Notes under the pieces: generated by a model | The model's database searches: none | Told to the model about the DNA's origin: nothing | What the model saw: only the letters and a program-made list of their open reading frames with translations | Program-made: the position numbers and the translations under genes | NCBI RefSeq assembly: GCF_030757795.1 | Contig: NZ_JAUQWH010000024.1 | Location: forward strand, 1-64,000 | Direction: 5' to 3' | DNA from: Actinoplanes oryzae | GTDB taxonomy: Bacteria > Actinomycetota > Actinomycetes > Mycobacteriales > Micromonosporaceae | DNA: 64,000 bases | Shown: positions 8,784 to 16,726 of the stretch, one piece after another | Numbering within the stretch: position 1 is the stretch's first letter | Layout: each line of letters starts with the position of its first letter

Positions 8784-10373
8784 GTGGAACGAGCTGACGC
8801 GATCGTGATCGGTGCCGGGCACAACGGGCTCGTCGCCGCGAATCTCCTGGCGGACGCCGGCTGGCGGGTGCAGGTGCTGGAGGCGACGCCACAGCCCGGC
8901 GGCGCGGTCCGGTCCGGCTATGTGACGGCCCCCGGCTATCTGAGCGACCTCTTCAGCTCCTTCTACCCCCTGGGGTACGCCTCGCCGGTCCTCAAGGGAC
9001 TCGGCCTCGACGAGTTCGGCCTGCGCTGGCGGCACGCCCCGGACGTGCTCACGCATCTCCTCCCGGACGGCCGCGCGGCCACCATCAACCGGGACCTCGA
9101 GACGACCATGGCGTCGATGGAGCAGTTCGCCCCGGGCGACGGCGACCGCTGGAAGAACGCCTTCGACGACTGGTGCGAGGTCTCCGACAGCATCCTCGAC
9201 GCGGTGCTGACGCCGTTCCCGCCCGTACGCACGGGTCTCGGTCTGGTCCGCAAGCTCGGCACGGGCGGCTCGCTGCGCCTGGCGCGGCGACTGCTGCTGT
9301 CCGTACGGGAGCTGGGGTCGGAGCTCTTCGACGGCGAGGGACCGCAGCTGGCCCTCGCCGGCTGCGCCCTGCACACCGACCTGTCCCCGGAGGAAGCCGC
9401 CGGCGGCGTCTACGGCTGGCTGCTCGCCATGCTCGGCCAGCAGTACGGCTGGCCCGTCCCCGAGGGCGGCGCCCACAAGATCACCGACGCCCTGGTCGCC
9501 CGCCTCGAGTCGCGCGGCGGCCGCATCGAGTACGACACCCCGGTCACGAAGATCCTCGTTGCCGGCGGCAAGGCCATGGGCGTCCGCAGCGCCGACGGCC
9601 GCAACTGGCGAGCCTGCCGGGCTGTCCTGGCCGACGTTCCCGCCCCCGCGCTCTACCTCGACCTGGTCGGCGAGCGCTGGCTCCCGCCCCGGCTCACCGA
9701 GGACCTGGCCCACTTCCGCTGGGACGGCGCCACGGTCAAGGTCGACTGGGCCCTGACCGGCAAGATCCCGTGGAAGACGCCCGCCGCGGCCACCGCCGGC
9801 ACGGTCCACCTGGGCGCCGACCTCAACGGGCTCACCCACTACTCGGCGAAGCTGGCCACCGACGAGGTGCCGGAGCACCCGTTCCTGCTGCTGGGCCAGA
9901 TGACGACCAGCGACCCGGCGCGCTCGCCCGAGGGCACCGAGTCGGTCTGGTCGTACACCCATCTGCCCCACCGCGACCACTGGGAGCCGGACGAGATCGC
10001 CGCCCACGTCGACCGCATGGAACAGGTCCTCGAGGACCACGCGCCCGGCTTCAAGCAGCTCGTCGCCGGCCGCAACGTCTTCAGCCCGGCCGACATGCAG
10101 CGCGAGAACCCGTCCCTGGTCGGCGGCGCCCTCGGTGGCGGCACGGCGGCCGCCTTCCAGCAGCTCTTCCTGCGGCCGGTCCCCAGCCTGGGCCGCGCCG
10201 ACACCCCGATCGACCGCCTCTTCATGGCGAGCTCGTCGGCCCACCCGGGCGGCGGCGTCCACGGCGCCCCCGGCGCGAACGCCGCCCGCGCCGCCCTCGC
10301 CCGCGACGGCTGGCTGACCGGCACGCTCTACCGCGGCGTCGTCGGGGGCGCCCAGAAGCTGATCTACCGCTGA
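8784..10373 (+). CDS. FAD-dependent oxidoreductase, phytoene dehydrogenase/PYROXD2-like
   Basis: 529 residues. The N-terminal dinucleotide-binding motif GAGHNGLVAANLLADAG leads to LEATPQPGGAVRS, and the C-terminal FAD-contact segment reads ASSAHPGGGVHGAPG. This order is that of the CrtI/amine-oxidase superfamily, closest by pattern to PYROXD2-type proteins. No carotenoid genes are nearby, so a carotenoid role is not implied. The GTG at 8784 lies just before the FAD-binding strand. Its 3' end overlaps the small membrane gene at 10364 by 10 bp. Soluble; substrate unknown. Confidence 0.85.
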   Translation: MERADAIVIGAGHNGLVAANLLADAGWRVQVLEATPQPGGAVRSGYVTAPGYLSDLFSSFYPLGYASPVLKGLGLDEFGLRWRHAPDVLTHLLPDGRAATINRDLETTMASMEQFAPGDGDRWKNAFDDWCEVSDSILDAVLTPFPPVRTGLGLVRKLGTGGSLRLARRLLLSVRELGSELFDGEGPQLALAGCALHTDLSPEEAAGGVYGWLLAMLGQQYGWPVPEGGAHKITDALVARLESRGGRIEYDTPVTKILVAGGKAMGVRSADGRNWRACRAVLADVPAPALYLDLVGERWLPPRLTEDLAHFRWDGATVKVDWALTGKIPWKTPAAATAGTVHLGADLNGLTHYSAKLATDEVPEHPFLLLGQMTTSDPARSPEGTESVWSYTHLPHRDHWEPDEIAAHVDRMEQVLEDHAPGFKQLVAGRNVFSPADMQRENPSLVGGALGGGTAAAFQQLFLRPVPSLGRADTPIDRLFMASSSAHPGGGVHGAPGANAARAALARDGWLTGTLYRGVVGGAQKLIYR

Positions 10374-10597
10374 CGCACCGTCTCCCGCCGGGCCTGCGCC
10401 GCCACCCGTAATGCCGGCCAGAGACGTAACCGCCGTCTGCTGTCGGCGGCCGCGAGGCAGGCGGCGAGCGCGGGCCGTTCGGCGGGCGGCACCAGGGTCA
10501 CCACGATCAGCAGCGGCACGGCCGCGGCCAGCATCTCCATGAGCACGAGGAACACCAGAACGGCGGCTACCAGGCCGATGACAGCGAGATCGCTCAT
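10364..10597 (-). CDS. Small membrane protein
   Basis: 77 residues. One long hydrophobic stretch, residues ~4-36 (possibly two tight helices around LMEMLAAAVPLLI), is followed by an Arg-rich tail (ADSRRRLRLWPALRVAAQARRE), so by the positive-inside rule the tail should be cytosolic. ATG 10597 is preceded by GAAGGGGTTGTC. It converges on the FAD oxidoreductase with a 10-bp overlap. No family recognised. Confidence 0.65.
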   Translation of the reverse strand: MSDLAVIGLVAAVLVFLVLMEMLAAAVPLLIVVTLVPPAERPALAACLAAADSRRRLRLWPALRVAAQARRETVRQR

Positions 10598-10903
10598 GAC
10601 AACCCCTTCGTAAGGCGGCTCATGGCCGCGCGATGTGGCGCACCCCTTACTCTGCGTGATCCTGATTCAAGGTCGCATGCATATTCGGATAGCGCGAATC
10701 CTTGCTCTGGCGCCCTCGGCGGTTCCGGCAGTAGCGTTCAGGCCGTCATCAATACGTTCACTCGCTGTTGATCGCCGGGCGACGATGAATCACGTGAATC
10801 ACCGGCCGCGCCGCGCCATCCCGGCCACGTCCGCCGGCAAGGCCGGCGCATACCGGGCGGACCCTAGGCGACAGCCGCATCTTGCATTTCCTAGGCTTTC
10901 CTT
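10598..10903. other. Intergenic region upstream of the DUF397-like gene
   Basis: About 306 bp of noticeably lower GC than its surroundings. It contains the repeat GAATCACGTGAATCAC around 10788-10803 with TCACGTGA at its centre, and a TANNNT -10 element, TAGGCT, six bases before the GTG at 10904, which suggests a leaderless transcript. No gene or RNA that I can support. Confidence 0.5.
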
Positions 10904-11101
10904 GTGCATAAGGTTGATATTTCCGGTCTGATCGCCGTTGCCGCGCAATGCTCGTCCGGGAACTGCCCGACGGTCTACCGGGACGGCGATGACGTCCTGG
11001 TCCAGGGTTATGCCGTGGAGGCCGGGCCGCTGCCCGAGGGAGAGCTCGTCGTCCGGATTCCGGCGGAGCTCGTGCGGGAGGCCGCTCGCCGGCTGGACTG
11101 A
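10904..11101 (+). CDS. Small DUF397-like protein paired with an HTH regulator
   Basis: 65 residues, starting GTG directly 6 nt downstream of a -10-like TAGGCT, so probably translated from a leaderless mRNA. The pattern CSSGNCPTVYRDGDDVLVQGY followed by LVVRIPAELVREA resembles the DUF397 fold (S..GNCVEVA...V.VRDSK, then F....W..F) but lacks its Trp and RDSK. Such proteins are typically encoded beside an HTH/DUF5753 regulator, as here 9 bp downstream. Whether this pair acts as an antagonist-regulator system, as proposed for Scr1-type loci, is inference. Confidence 0.7.
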   Translation: MHKVDISGLIAVAAQCSSGNCPTVYRDGDDVLVQGYAVEAGPLPEGELVVRIPAELVREAARRLD

Positions 11102-11110
11102 GGAGGCGTC

Positions 11111-11977
11111 GTGGCGTTCGAGGCCGGGCCGGAGCCGACCCTGGGGGAGGAGCTGGCCCGGCACCGGCGGCGCCGCGGGCTCACGGGCCGCCAGCTCGGC
11201 GAGATCGTCGCGATGAGCCAGGCCAAGATCTCGCGCATCGAGACCGGCACGGGCACCACGGAGCCGGACGACGTGGGGGTGATCGCCCGTGCCCTCGACC
11301 TCGGCGAGGACGAGGCCCGCCGGCTGGTCGCCCGGGCCGTGGTCCGGATGCAGAACCGCATGACGGACTGGCGGATGACCGGTTCCGGGCTCGTGCGCAA
11401 CCAGGAGCGGATGGCGGAGCTGGAGGCGGCCACGACGACCTACCGCGTGTTCCAGCCGGTCATGATCCATGGCCTCCTGCAGACCAGCGAGTACGCCCGC
11501 GCGGTCATGAGCAAGTTCGACCTGGCCATGTTCGGCTACGGCGCCGTGGCGGAGGCCGTGTCGGCCCGCATGAGACGGCAGGAGGTGCTGACCGGCGGCC
11601 GTAAACGGTTCCACTTCCTGCTCGCCGAGGGTGCGCTGGCCAACCTGCTGTGCCCGGCGGCGGTGATGCTCAGCCAGATCGAGCGCCTCCGCACCGCCGC
11701 GCGCCAGGACAACATCGAGATCGGCGTCGTCCCCTTCGGCTGCCAGTGGGCCGTGCCGCCCATGCACGGCTTCGACATCCTCGACGACCAGTGCGTCGAG
11801 ATCGATCTGCTCAACACGGGGCTCACGACGCAGGGCAGCGCCGACATCAAGATCTATCGGGACGCCTTCGACGTGCTGTGGGAGCAGGCCGCCGAGGATC
11901 TCGACGGCCTGCTCGACCACTATGTGGAGCGCCTCCTGGAGCTGGCCCGCCCGGCGCGCCGCGCCACGGCGAGCTGA
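11111..11977 (+). CDS. XRE-family regulator with DUF5753 domain
   Basis: 288 residues. An HTH_XRE domain spans ~14-72 (LGEELARHRRRRGLTGRQLGEIVAMSQAKISRIETG), and the remaining ~200 residues fit the DUF5753 ligand/partner domain, with YRVFQPVMIHGLLQTSEYARAV and LAEGALANLL. These regulators occur in large numbers in Streptomyces and Micromonosporaceae, usually with a DUF397 partner; some affect development and antibiotic production. GTG 11111 follows the stop of the 65-aa gene by 9 bp with GGAGG overlapping that stop, so the two are an operon. Confidence 0.88.
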   Translation: MAFEAGPEPTLGEELARHRRRRGLTGRQLGEIVAMSQAKISRIETGTGTTEPDDVGVIARALDLGEDEARRLVARAVVRMQNRMTDWRMTGSGLVRNQERMAELEAATTTYRVFQPVMIHGLLQTSEYARAVMSKFDLAMFGYGAVAEAVSARMRRQEVLTGGRKRFHFLLAEGALANLLCPAAVMLSQIERLRTAARQDNIEIGVVPFGCQWAVPPMHGFDILDDQCVEIDLLNTGLTTQGSADIKIYRDAFDVLWEQAAEDLDGLLDHYVERLLELARPARRATAS

Positions 11978-12018
11978 AACGGGCGGCGGCCCGACGCCGG
12001 CGGCCCAGGGCGGGCGGC

Positions 12019-12090
12019 CAGCGGCGGCGGACCACGGCGGTGGACCAGGGCGGTCAGCGGCGGCGGACCACGGCGGTCAGCGGCGGCGGA
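12019..12090. repeat. GC-rich direct repeats spanning the 3' end of an SDR gene
   Basis: The unit CGGCGGCGGACCACGG recurs three times, linked by GCGGTCAG or GCGGTGGA, across 12019-12090. The stop codon of the minus-strand SDR (12077-12079) is inside the array, so the last codons, which encode LLRRR, come from the repeat. No coding role otherwise. Confidence 0.6.
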
Positions 12091-13081
12091 GGAGGGCGCT
12101 GGCGGCCAGTCCGGCCAGGCCGGCCGAGGCGGCGCCGACCAGGGGCTTGTGGGTGGTGAGCCAGAGGGCGACGGAGCTGGTGCGGCTCTGGTCGTCGAAG
12201 ACGCCGTGCGAGCCGTGGTCGCGGACGTCGTCGGCCGGCTTGTCGACGTTGTCGACCCAGGCGGCCTGGTCGATCGGGTCGGCGGTCTGCTGGCCCTGGT
12301 AGCCCTCCTTGTCGCGGGAGAGCAGCCAGTCGAGGAAGCCGGGCGCCACGATGTTGCCGAGGCGGGTCTTGAGGGTGGGGCCGCCCACGTTGAGCTCGCG
12401 CTTGCCCTTGTCGGCGGCCCAGAGGACGGCCTTGGCGATCACCTCGGGCTGGTAGATCGGGGGCACCGGCTGGGGGTGGCGGGGCAGGCGGGTGCGGACC
12501 CACGAGAACTGCGGGGTGTTGACCGCGGGCAGCTGGACCATCGACAGCTTGACCTTGTTGCCGTCGTGCAGCAGCTCGGCGCGGAGCGAGTCGTTGAAGC
12601 CCTGGATGGCGTGCTTCGAGGCACAGTACGGCGCCTGCAGCGGGATGCCGCGGTAGGCCAGCGCGGAGCCGATCTGCACGATGGTCCCGTGCTTCGCGGG
12701 GCGCATGTGGCGCAGGGCGGCGAGCGTGCCGTTGACCGTGCCGAGATAGTTGACCTCGGTGACGCGCTTGTACTCGGCCGGGGAGATCTCCCAGGCCGGG
12801 GCGAAGACGGACACCATGGCGTCGTTGATCCAGACGTCGATGCCGCCCCACGTGGCCGCGATCTCGTCGGCGGCGCGGAAGACGGCCTCGTCGTCGGCCA
12901 CGTCCAGCTGGAAGGTGCGCACGTCGGCGGCGCCGGCGGCCCGCGCCTCCAGCGAGGCGCCCTCGAGCCCGGCCGTGCCGCGGGCGATCAGGGCGAGGCG
13001 GGCGCCCCGGCGGGCGTAGGCGGTGGCGACAGCGCGGCCGACGCCGGCGCTCGCTCCGGTGATGACGACAACCTGGCTCAT
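12077..13081 (-). CDS. SDR-family oxidoreductase with C-terminal extension
   Basis: 334 residues, longer than a classical SDR. TGASAGVG is at residues ~8-15 and the catalytic PYCASK near ~155. After the Rossmann domain (to ~250) comes an ~80-residue extension ending in a small-residue hydrophobic stretch (LVGAASAGLAGLAASALL) that could be a membrane tail. The NNAG motif is replaced by INDAMVS, as in some extended SDRs. Its ATG overlaps the stop of the upstream SRPBCC gene (ATGA at 13078-13081), so translation is coupled. Substrate unknown. Confidence 0.85.
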   Translation of the reverse strand: MSQVVVITGASAGVGRAVATAYARRGARLALIARGTAGLEGASLEARAAGAADVRTFQLDVADDEAVFRAADEIAATWGGIDVWINDAMVSVFAPAWEISPAEYKRVTEVNYLGTVNGTLAALRHMRPAKHGTIVQIGSALAYRGIPLQAPYCASKHAIQGFNDSLRAELLHDGNKVKLSMVQLPAVNTPQFSWVRTRLPRHPQPVPPIYQPEVIAKAVLWAADKGKRELNVGGPTLKTRLGNIVAPGFLDWLLSRDKEGYQGQQTADPIDQAAWVDNVDKPADDVRDHGSHGVFDDQSRTSSVALWLTTHKPLVGAASAGLAGLAASALLRRR

Positions 13082-13533
13082 ACAGAGTTCTTTTCCCGGA
13101 TGGCGATGTCCGACAAACGCCGCAGCGACTCGATGTTGCGGCGGTGCAGGACGAGGTCATTGATCTTGTTGCGGATCCAGTGCAGCGGGCCCGCGTGGAA
13201 GTCCTCGAACATGGTGACCCGCGTGCGGCCCGGCCCGTCCGGCGTCAGCTCGAACTTGATCGTCGCCTCGCCCGCGGGCCAGAGGCCGGCCCGGAGCGTC
13301 AGCAGCCGGTCCTGCTCCACCTCGAGCACCTCGGACTCGTCCTGCAGGGAGAACGGCCACGGCCCGGCCTTGTGGTGGAGCTTGGACCCGACGGCGGGCC
13401 AGCTCTTGTCGACGTCCCGGATGTGGACCGTCCCCACCACCCAGTCGCTGTAGGTCCACCCGTCGGCGAGGACGGCGAACACCCGGTCCGGCGGGGCCGC
13501 CACGGTACGCTGCACGATAGCCACGAGCGCCAT
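13078..13533 (-). CDS. SRPBCC-family protein
   Basis: 151 residues with the helix-grip pattern: IVQRTVAAPPDRVFAVLADGWTYSDWVVG at the N-terminus, then beta strands ending in TRVTMFEDFHAG and a C-terminal helix LHRRNIESLRRLSDIA. ATG 13533 is preferred; nothing upstream in frame looks coding. Coupled by an ATGA overlap to the SDR downstream, suggesting the two handle the same hydrophobic compound, with the SRPBCC protein binding it and the SDR reducing it. That functional link is inferred. Confidence 0.85.
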   Translation of the reverse strand: MALVAIVQRTVAAPPDRVFAVLADGWTYSDWVVGTVHIRDVDKSWPAVGSKLHHKAGPWPFSLQDESEVLEVEQDRLLTLRAGLWPAGEATIKFELTPDGPGRTRVTMFEDFHAGPLHWIRNKINDLVLHRRNIESLRRLSDIAIREKNSV

Positions 13534-13641
13534 GTACCCGCACACGCCATGTTTACCCGTACCGGCGGGGGGCAAGACGCTCGGCGTATCTCCAGCCATT
13601 ACTCCGGTCTTCTCCCGGACCGAGCTGTCGGAGGAGGACCC

Positions 13642-14871
13642 GTGCGCATTGCGATGATCGCCGAGCACGCCACCCCGTTGACCGCCGAGGGCGGGGCGAC
13701 GGGCACCCAGCAGCGCCACGTCGCCGAGCTCTCCACCGCCCTGAGCGAGCTGGGCCACGACGTCCGCGTCTACGTCCGCCGCGACGACCCCGCCCAGCCC
13801 GCCGTCGGCTCGTTCGGCTCGGGCGTGCGGGTCGTGCACGTCCCGGTCGGCCCGGCCCGGTCGCTGCCCGCCGAGGCGCTGCTGCCGCACATGGGCGACT
13901 TCGCCCAGTGGCTGCGCGCCGAGTGGCGGGACACCGGCTGGCTCCCGGACGTCGCCCACGCCCACTTCTGGACCAGCGGGCTCGCGGCCGTCACCGCCGC
14001 CCGTCAGGTCGGCATCCCCGTCGTCCAGTCGTTCCACGAGCTGGCCGGCGACACGCTGCCGGACGCCGCCCAGCCGGGCACCGGCGCCTCCCGCACCGGC
14101 TACGAGCGGGCCCTCGGGCGCGCGGTCGACCGGGTCGTGGCCCAGAGCCAGGACGAGCTGCACGGCCTCGTGCGCATCGGCGTGCCGCGCTCGCGGCTCG
14201 CGGTCGTGCCGGCCGGCGTCGACAGCGAGCGGTTCTTCACCCCGGAGGGTCCCTCGTTCGAGCGCGACCCGGAGCGGCCCCGGATCCTCAGCGTCGGCCG
14301 GCTCGTCGAGCACAAGGGCTTCACCGACGTCATCGAGGCCATGCGGTTCGTGCCGAACGCCGAGTGCATCGTCGTCGGCGGCCCGCCCGCGCAGCAGCTC
14401 GGCACCGACCCGCAGGCCCGCAAGCTGCGCGCGATGGCCGAGAAGTTCCAGGTCGCCGATCGGGTGCGGCTCGTCGGCTCGGTGCCGGCCGCCGACATGC
14501 CGCGGTGGTACCGCTCGGCCGACCTGCTCGTGGCGGCCGGCTGGCGGGAGCAGTTCGAGCTGGCGCCGCTCGAGGCGATGGCCTGCGGCGTCCCGGTGAT
14601 CGGGGCGGCCGTCGGCGGCATCAAGGAGACGATCGTCGACGGGCTGACCGGCGACCTCGTCCCGGCGCGCGACCCGCGGGCGCTCGGCGGTGCGCTGCGC
14701 CGGCTGATCAACGACAAGGTGCGCCGGTTCGCGTACGCCACCGCGGCGCTCGACCGGGCCCGCCAGGCGTACTCGTGGAAGCGCGTCGCCGCCCAGGTCG
14801 GCTCGGTCTACTCCGCCGTGGCCGGCCGCCGCGCCACCGAGGCCGAGGCCGAAGCCGGCGCCGTGGCGTGA
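13642..14871 (+). CDS. GT4-family glycosyltransferase
   Basis: 409 residues, GT-B fold. The N-terminal domain holds the acceptor loop EGGATGTQQRHVAELSTAL and VAHAHFWTSG; the C-terminal donor domain has ILSVGRLVEHKGFTDVI and the EX7E signature EQFELAPLEAMACGVPVIG. Such enzymes transfer a sugar from a nucleotide sugar with retention. The start GTG 13642 has a strong GGAGGAGG 6 bp upstream. The last ~15 residues are Ala/Glu-rich and run into GC repeats. No linked polysaccharide operon reveals its product; a trehalose or glycolipid role is possible but not shown. Confidence 0.85.
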   Translation: MRIAMIAEHATPLTAEGGATGTQQRHVAELSTALSELGHDVRVYVRRDDPAQPAVGSFGSGVRVVHVPVGPARSLPAEALLPHMGDFAQWLRAEWRDTGWLPDVAHAHFWTSGLAAVTAARQVGIPVVQSFHELAGDTLPDAAQPGTGASRTGYERALGRAVDRVVAQSQDELHGLVRIGVPRSRLAVVPAGVDSERFFTPEGPSFERDPERPRILSVGRLVEHKGFTDVIEAMRFVPNAECIVVGGPPAQQLGTDPQARKLRAMAEKFQVADRVRLVGSVPAADMPRWYRSADLLVAAGWREQFELAPLEAMACGVPVIGAAVGGIKETIVDGLTGDLVPARDPRALGGALRRLINDKVRRFAYATAALDRARQAYSWKRVAAQVGSVYSAVAGRRATEAEAEAGAVA

Positions 14872-15062
14872 CCCGCACCGCCGTGGCCGAGGCCTGACCC
14901 GGAGCCGCGGCGTCACATGCAGCGCCGCGGCTGAGGTCGGAGCCGGGGTCGTGGCGTGAGCTGCAGCGCCGCGGCCGGGGTCGTGGCGGAGGGCCGCATC
15001 CACCAACTGGTTGACCGGCGGAGCAGTCCGCCGGTCGACGCGCGGGGCCCGCCCGCGCCGGG
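14872..15062. repeat. Intergenic imperfect GC repeats
   Basis: 191 bp between the glycosyltransferase and the ABC gene. Variants of GCAGCGCCGCGGC followed by GGAGCCGGGGTCGTGGCG appear at least twice (about 14920-14990), plus GCCGTGGCSTGACCC near the glycosyltransferase stop. No open frame with a plausible start was found. A CGGCGGAGCAGTCCGCCG hairpin at about 15015-15032 may end upstream transcription. Confidence 0.5.
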
Positions 15063-15074
15063 ATGCTCGACGGC

Positions 15075-15974
15075 ATGACAGCCATCGAGGTCACCCATCT
15101 GAGCAAACGCTACGGGGGCACGACAGCGGTCCGGGACGTCTCCTTCGCCGTCGAGGCGGGGGAGATCTTCGGCATCCTCGGCCCCAACGGCGCCGGCAAG
15201 AGCACGACCGTCGAGTGCGTTGCCGGCCTGCGCACCCCGGACAGCGGCACGATCCGGGTGCTCGGCCGCGCCGCCGGCGACCCGGAGCTGCGGTCGCTCG
15301 TCGGCGTGCAGCTGCAGGAGAGCCGGCTGCCCGAGAAGACGACCGTCGGCGAGGCCCTCGAGCTCTTCGCCGCGTTCTATCCCGAGCCGGCCGACTGGCG
15401 CGCGCTCGCCGGCGACCTGGGCCTGGGCGGCAAGCTGAAGGAACGCTTCGGCCGGCTCTCCGGCGGCCAGCAGCAGCGCCTGTCGACAGCCCTCGCCCTG
15501 GTGGGCAACCCGCGCATCGCGATCCTGGACGAGCTGACCACCGGCCTCGACCCGCAGGCCCGCCGGGACACGTGGAGCCTGGTCCGCGAGGTGCGCGACC
15601 GGGGCGTGACCGTGCTCCTGGTCACCCACTTCATGGAGGAGGCCGAGCGCCTCTGCGACCGGATCGCCGTCATCGACCGCGGCGAGGTCGTCGCCCTGGA
15701 CACCCCGGCCGGGCTGGTCGACCGGGCCGGCGCGCGCCAGCGGCTCCGCTTCCGCCCCTCGGCCCCGATCGGCGACACCGTGCTCAGGGATCTGCCGGAG
15801 GTCGAGTCCGTACGCCGGGAGGGCGCCCGCATCGAGATCACCGGCACCGGCGCCGTGGTCCAGGCGGTCACCGCCACGCTGGCCGCGCACCAGATCATCG
15901 CCCACGAGCTGCGCGTCGAGCAGGACAACCTCGACGACGCGTTCGTCCGGCTGACCGGCCGTACGGAGGCCTGA
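15075..15974 (+). CDS. ABC transporter ATP-binding protein (DrrA-like)
   Basis: 299 residues. Walker A GPNGAGKS near residue 38, Q-loop VQLQES, signature LSGGQQQRLS, Walker B IAILDELTTGLDPQ (Glu following the catalytic Asp position), and switch His in LLVTHFMEEAE are all intact. The C-terminal ~80 residues match the DrrA-type accessory domain found in daunorubicin-resistance-like and ABC-2 exporters. It energises the permease encoded 2 bp downstream. ATG 15075 was chosen because MTAIEV is the usual family start; ATG 15063 is an alternative. Confidence 0.9.
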   Translation: MTAIEVTHLSKRYGGTTAVRDVSFAVEAGEIFGILGPNGAGKSTTVECVAGLRTPDSGTIRVLGRAAGDPELRSLVGVQLQESRLPEKTTVGEALELFAAFYPEPADWRALAGDLGLGGKLKERFGRLSGGQQQRLSTALALVGNPRIAILDELTTGLDPQARRDTWSLVREVRDRGVTVLLVTHFMEEAERLCDRIAVIDRGEVVALDTPAGLVDRAGARQRLRFRPSAPIGDTVLRDLPEVESVRREGARIEITGTGAVVQAVTATLAAHQIIAHELRVEQDNLDDAFVRLTGRTEA

Positions 15975-15976
15975 CC

Positions 15977-16717
15977 ATGCGTACCCTCGGCAAGCTCACC
16001 ACCCACGAGCTGCGGCTCTTCCTCCGGGAACCCGCCCAGGTGTTCTTCACCGTCCTCTTCCCGACGCTGCTGGTCGTGATCCTCGGCGCCGTGCCCGACT
16101 TCCGCGAGCCGGCGGAGGCCCTGGGCGGCCTGCGCGTCGTCGACGTCTACACGGGCATCGCCGTCGTCATGGCCCTCGCCTCGCTCGGCCTGCAGGTGGC
16201 GCCGCTGGCCCTGGCCACGTACCGCGAACGGGGGGTGCTGCGGCGGCTGGCCGTCACCCCGGTACGCCCGGCCGCCCTGCTCGCCGCCCAGCTGCTCACC
16301 AACCTGCTGGCCGCGGCGGTGGCCATCGCTCTCGTGCTGGCCACCGGCCGGATCGCCTACGCCGTCCCGCTGCCCCGCCAGCCGATCGGCTACCTCGTGG
16401 CGTTCCTCGCCTGCGCCGGCACCGCCCTGGTCCTCGGGCTGGTCGTCGCGGCGGTCGCCCCCTCCGGCAAGGCCGCGAACTCGATCGGCACGCTGATCTT
16501 CTTCCCGCTCATGTTCTTCGCCGGCCTGTGGACGCCGCGCGAGGTCTTCCCGTCGCTGCTCCGGCGGATCAGCGACTTCACGCCGTTCGGCGCGGGGGAG
16601 CGGGCGCTGGTCGAGGCGATGACGGGCTCGTGGCCGGCGTGGGAATCGCTTACCGTGCTGGTGGCGTACATCCTGGTGTTCGGGCTCGCGGCGGCCCGGC
16701 TCTTCCGCTGGACCTGA
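15977..16717 (+). CDS. ABC-2 type transporter permease
   Basis: 246 residues, six predicted membrane helices, beginning with HELRLFLREPAQVFFTVLFPTLLVVILG, the standard ABC-2 first helix. FFPLMFFAGLWTPREVFP near residue 180 is the conserved periplasmic-loop/helix-5 region of the family. It forms the membrane channel for the ATPase encoded just upstream and exports an unknown, probably hydrophobic or antibiotic-like molecule. Followed after 9 bp by a histidine kinase, so transporter and two-component system form one operon. Confidence 0.9.
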   Translation: MRTLGKLTTHELRLFLREPAQVFFTVLFPTLLVVILGAVPDFREPAEALGGLRVVDVYTGIAVVMALASLGLQVAPLALATYRERGVLRRLAVTPVRPAALLAAQLLTNLLAAAVAIALVLATGRIAYAVPLPRQPIGYLVAFLACAGTALVLGLVVAAVAPSGKAANSIGTLIFFPLMFFAGLWTPREVFPSLLRRISDFTPFGAGERALVEAMTGSWPAWESLTVLVAYILVFGLAAARLFRWT

Positions 16718-16726
16718 GGAGGCGAC

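Noticed and set aside
7746-10262. Long open frame of 838 codons opposite the BrkB and FAD oxidoreductase genes
   Set aside because: It is a GC-driven antisense frame over two well-supported genes, with no recognisable domain. The same holds for other long antisense frames, for example 45546-48386 over thrS and 39758-42886.
10904-11977. Classical toxin-antitoxin pair
   Set aside because: Size and order invite the idea, but neither protein resembles a known toxin; HTH/DUF5753 with DUF397 is better described as a regulator pair.
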